Below, in pieces: positions 63,922 to 64,000 of a DNA stretch of 64,000 nucleotides. The notes under the pieces are model-generated. The model had not been told where the DNA came from, did no database searches, and worked only from the letters and a program-made list of their open reading frames with translations. A program made the translations under genes and the position numbers. The DNA lies in the NCBI RefSeq assembly GCF_018861025.1, contig NZ_JAHKQH010000019.1:1-64000 (forward strand), read 5' to 3'. This DNA comes from Psychrosphaera sp. B3R10. Its GTDB lineage: Bacteria > Pseudomonadota > Gammaproteobacteria > Enterobacterales > Alteromonadaceae. Every line of letters starts with the position of its first letter. Position 1 is the stretch's first letter.

Positions 63922-64000
63922 ATGAAAACTTTGAATTTCTCGATTTACCGTTATAACCCTGATGTAGATGATGTTCCATACATGAAAGACTATCAACTTG
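63922..64000 (+). CDS. sdhB: Succinate dehydrogenase iron-sulfur subunit (N-terminal fragment, cut by the window end)
   Basis: Only the first 26 residues are seen (MKTLNFSIYRYNPDVDDVPYM and five more). They match the SdhB N-terminus, which precedes the 2Fe-2S domain. AGGGGAG lies about nine bases upstream, and the gene follows sdhA in the usual order. Confidence 0.9.
   Translation, partial: MKTLNFSIYRYNPDVDDVPYMKDYQL

Noticed and set aside
1-64000. tRNA, rRNA, CRISPR, insertion sequence or prophage
   Set aside because: Reading the intergenic regions on both strands showed no cloverleaf, array, transposase or phage gene.

Overview
The window is 64 kb of chromosomal DNA with low to moderate GC from a marine-type Gammaproteobacterium, most likely an alteromonad (Alteromonadales, Colwellia/Psychrosphaera/Thalassotalea-like; this is inference). 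The evidence is the enterobacterial-like ppc, gltA and sdhCDAB, the presence of EfpL (YeiP), the small families VF530, DUF2986 and DUF1244 that are typical of Shewanella, Vibrio and Alteromonas relatives, a TonB receptor, a CrbS/CrbR-type two-component pair and several RND pumps. I saw no tRNA, rRNA, CRISPR array, insertion sequence, prophage or integron.

Layout. 0-5.8 kb: a secreted lectin-like protein, a LysR regulator, ppc and three small conserved genes. 5.8-9.7 kb: a periplasmic binding protein whose gene overlaps a hybrid histidine kinase. 9.8-15.9 kb: efpL, an aldo/keto reductase, a c-di-GMP phosphodiesterase, and a YjeH-type amino acid exporter divergent from an Lrp/AsnC regulator. 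16.3-22.2 kb: a complete tripartite RND efflux operon. 22.3-31.9 kb: two hydrolases, a Tas-like reductase, an iodotyrosine-deiodinase-like nitroreductase, a large cadherin-like lipoprotein, and a Kef-type K+/H+ antiporter followed by an FMN reductase. 32.3-34.2 kb: rhlE and a GIY-YIG gene.

34.2-46.7 kb reads as one metabolic theme. It holds a secreted PHB-depolymerase-family esterase, a TonB receptor, a CrbR-like response regulator facing a CrbS-like kinase with an SSS transporter domain, an MFS carrier, an HSL-family esterase, D-3-hydroxybutyrate dehydrogenase, and both subunits of succinyl-CoA:3-oxoacid CoA-transferase. Together they would hydrolyse extracellular hydroxyalkanoate esters, import the products, oxidise 3-hydroxybutyrate to acetoacetate and activate it to acetoacetyl-CoA. 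This is the best candidate for a coherent, little-described system in the window.

46.9-52 kb: a YbaA-like protein, a cytoplasmic GH13 enzyme, an unrecognised protein, a chemoreceptor without a periplasmic domain paired with a NIT-like membrane protein, and a possible 31-residue membrane peptide. 52-59.5 kb: a second efflux operon with one adaptor and two different RND permeases. 59.7-64 kb: gltA divergent from sdhCDAB, with sdhB cut by the window end.

Several start codons are set here by ribosome binding sites or family alignment rather than by the longest frame: the LysR gene, the Lrp gene, the first efflux outer-membrane gene, the deiodinase-like gene, the large lipoprotein, rhlE, the PHB-depolymerase-like gene, crbR, scoA, the second adaptor, sdhC and sdhD. 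Many genes end in clear intrinsic terminators, and five intergenic regions carry repeats that look like operators.
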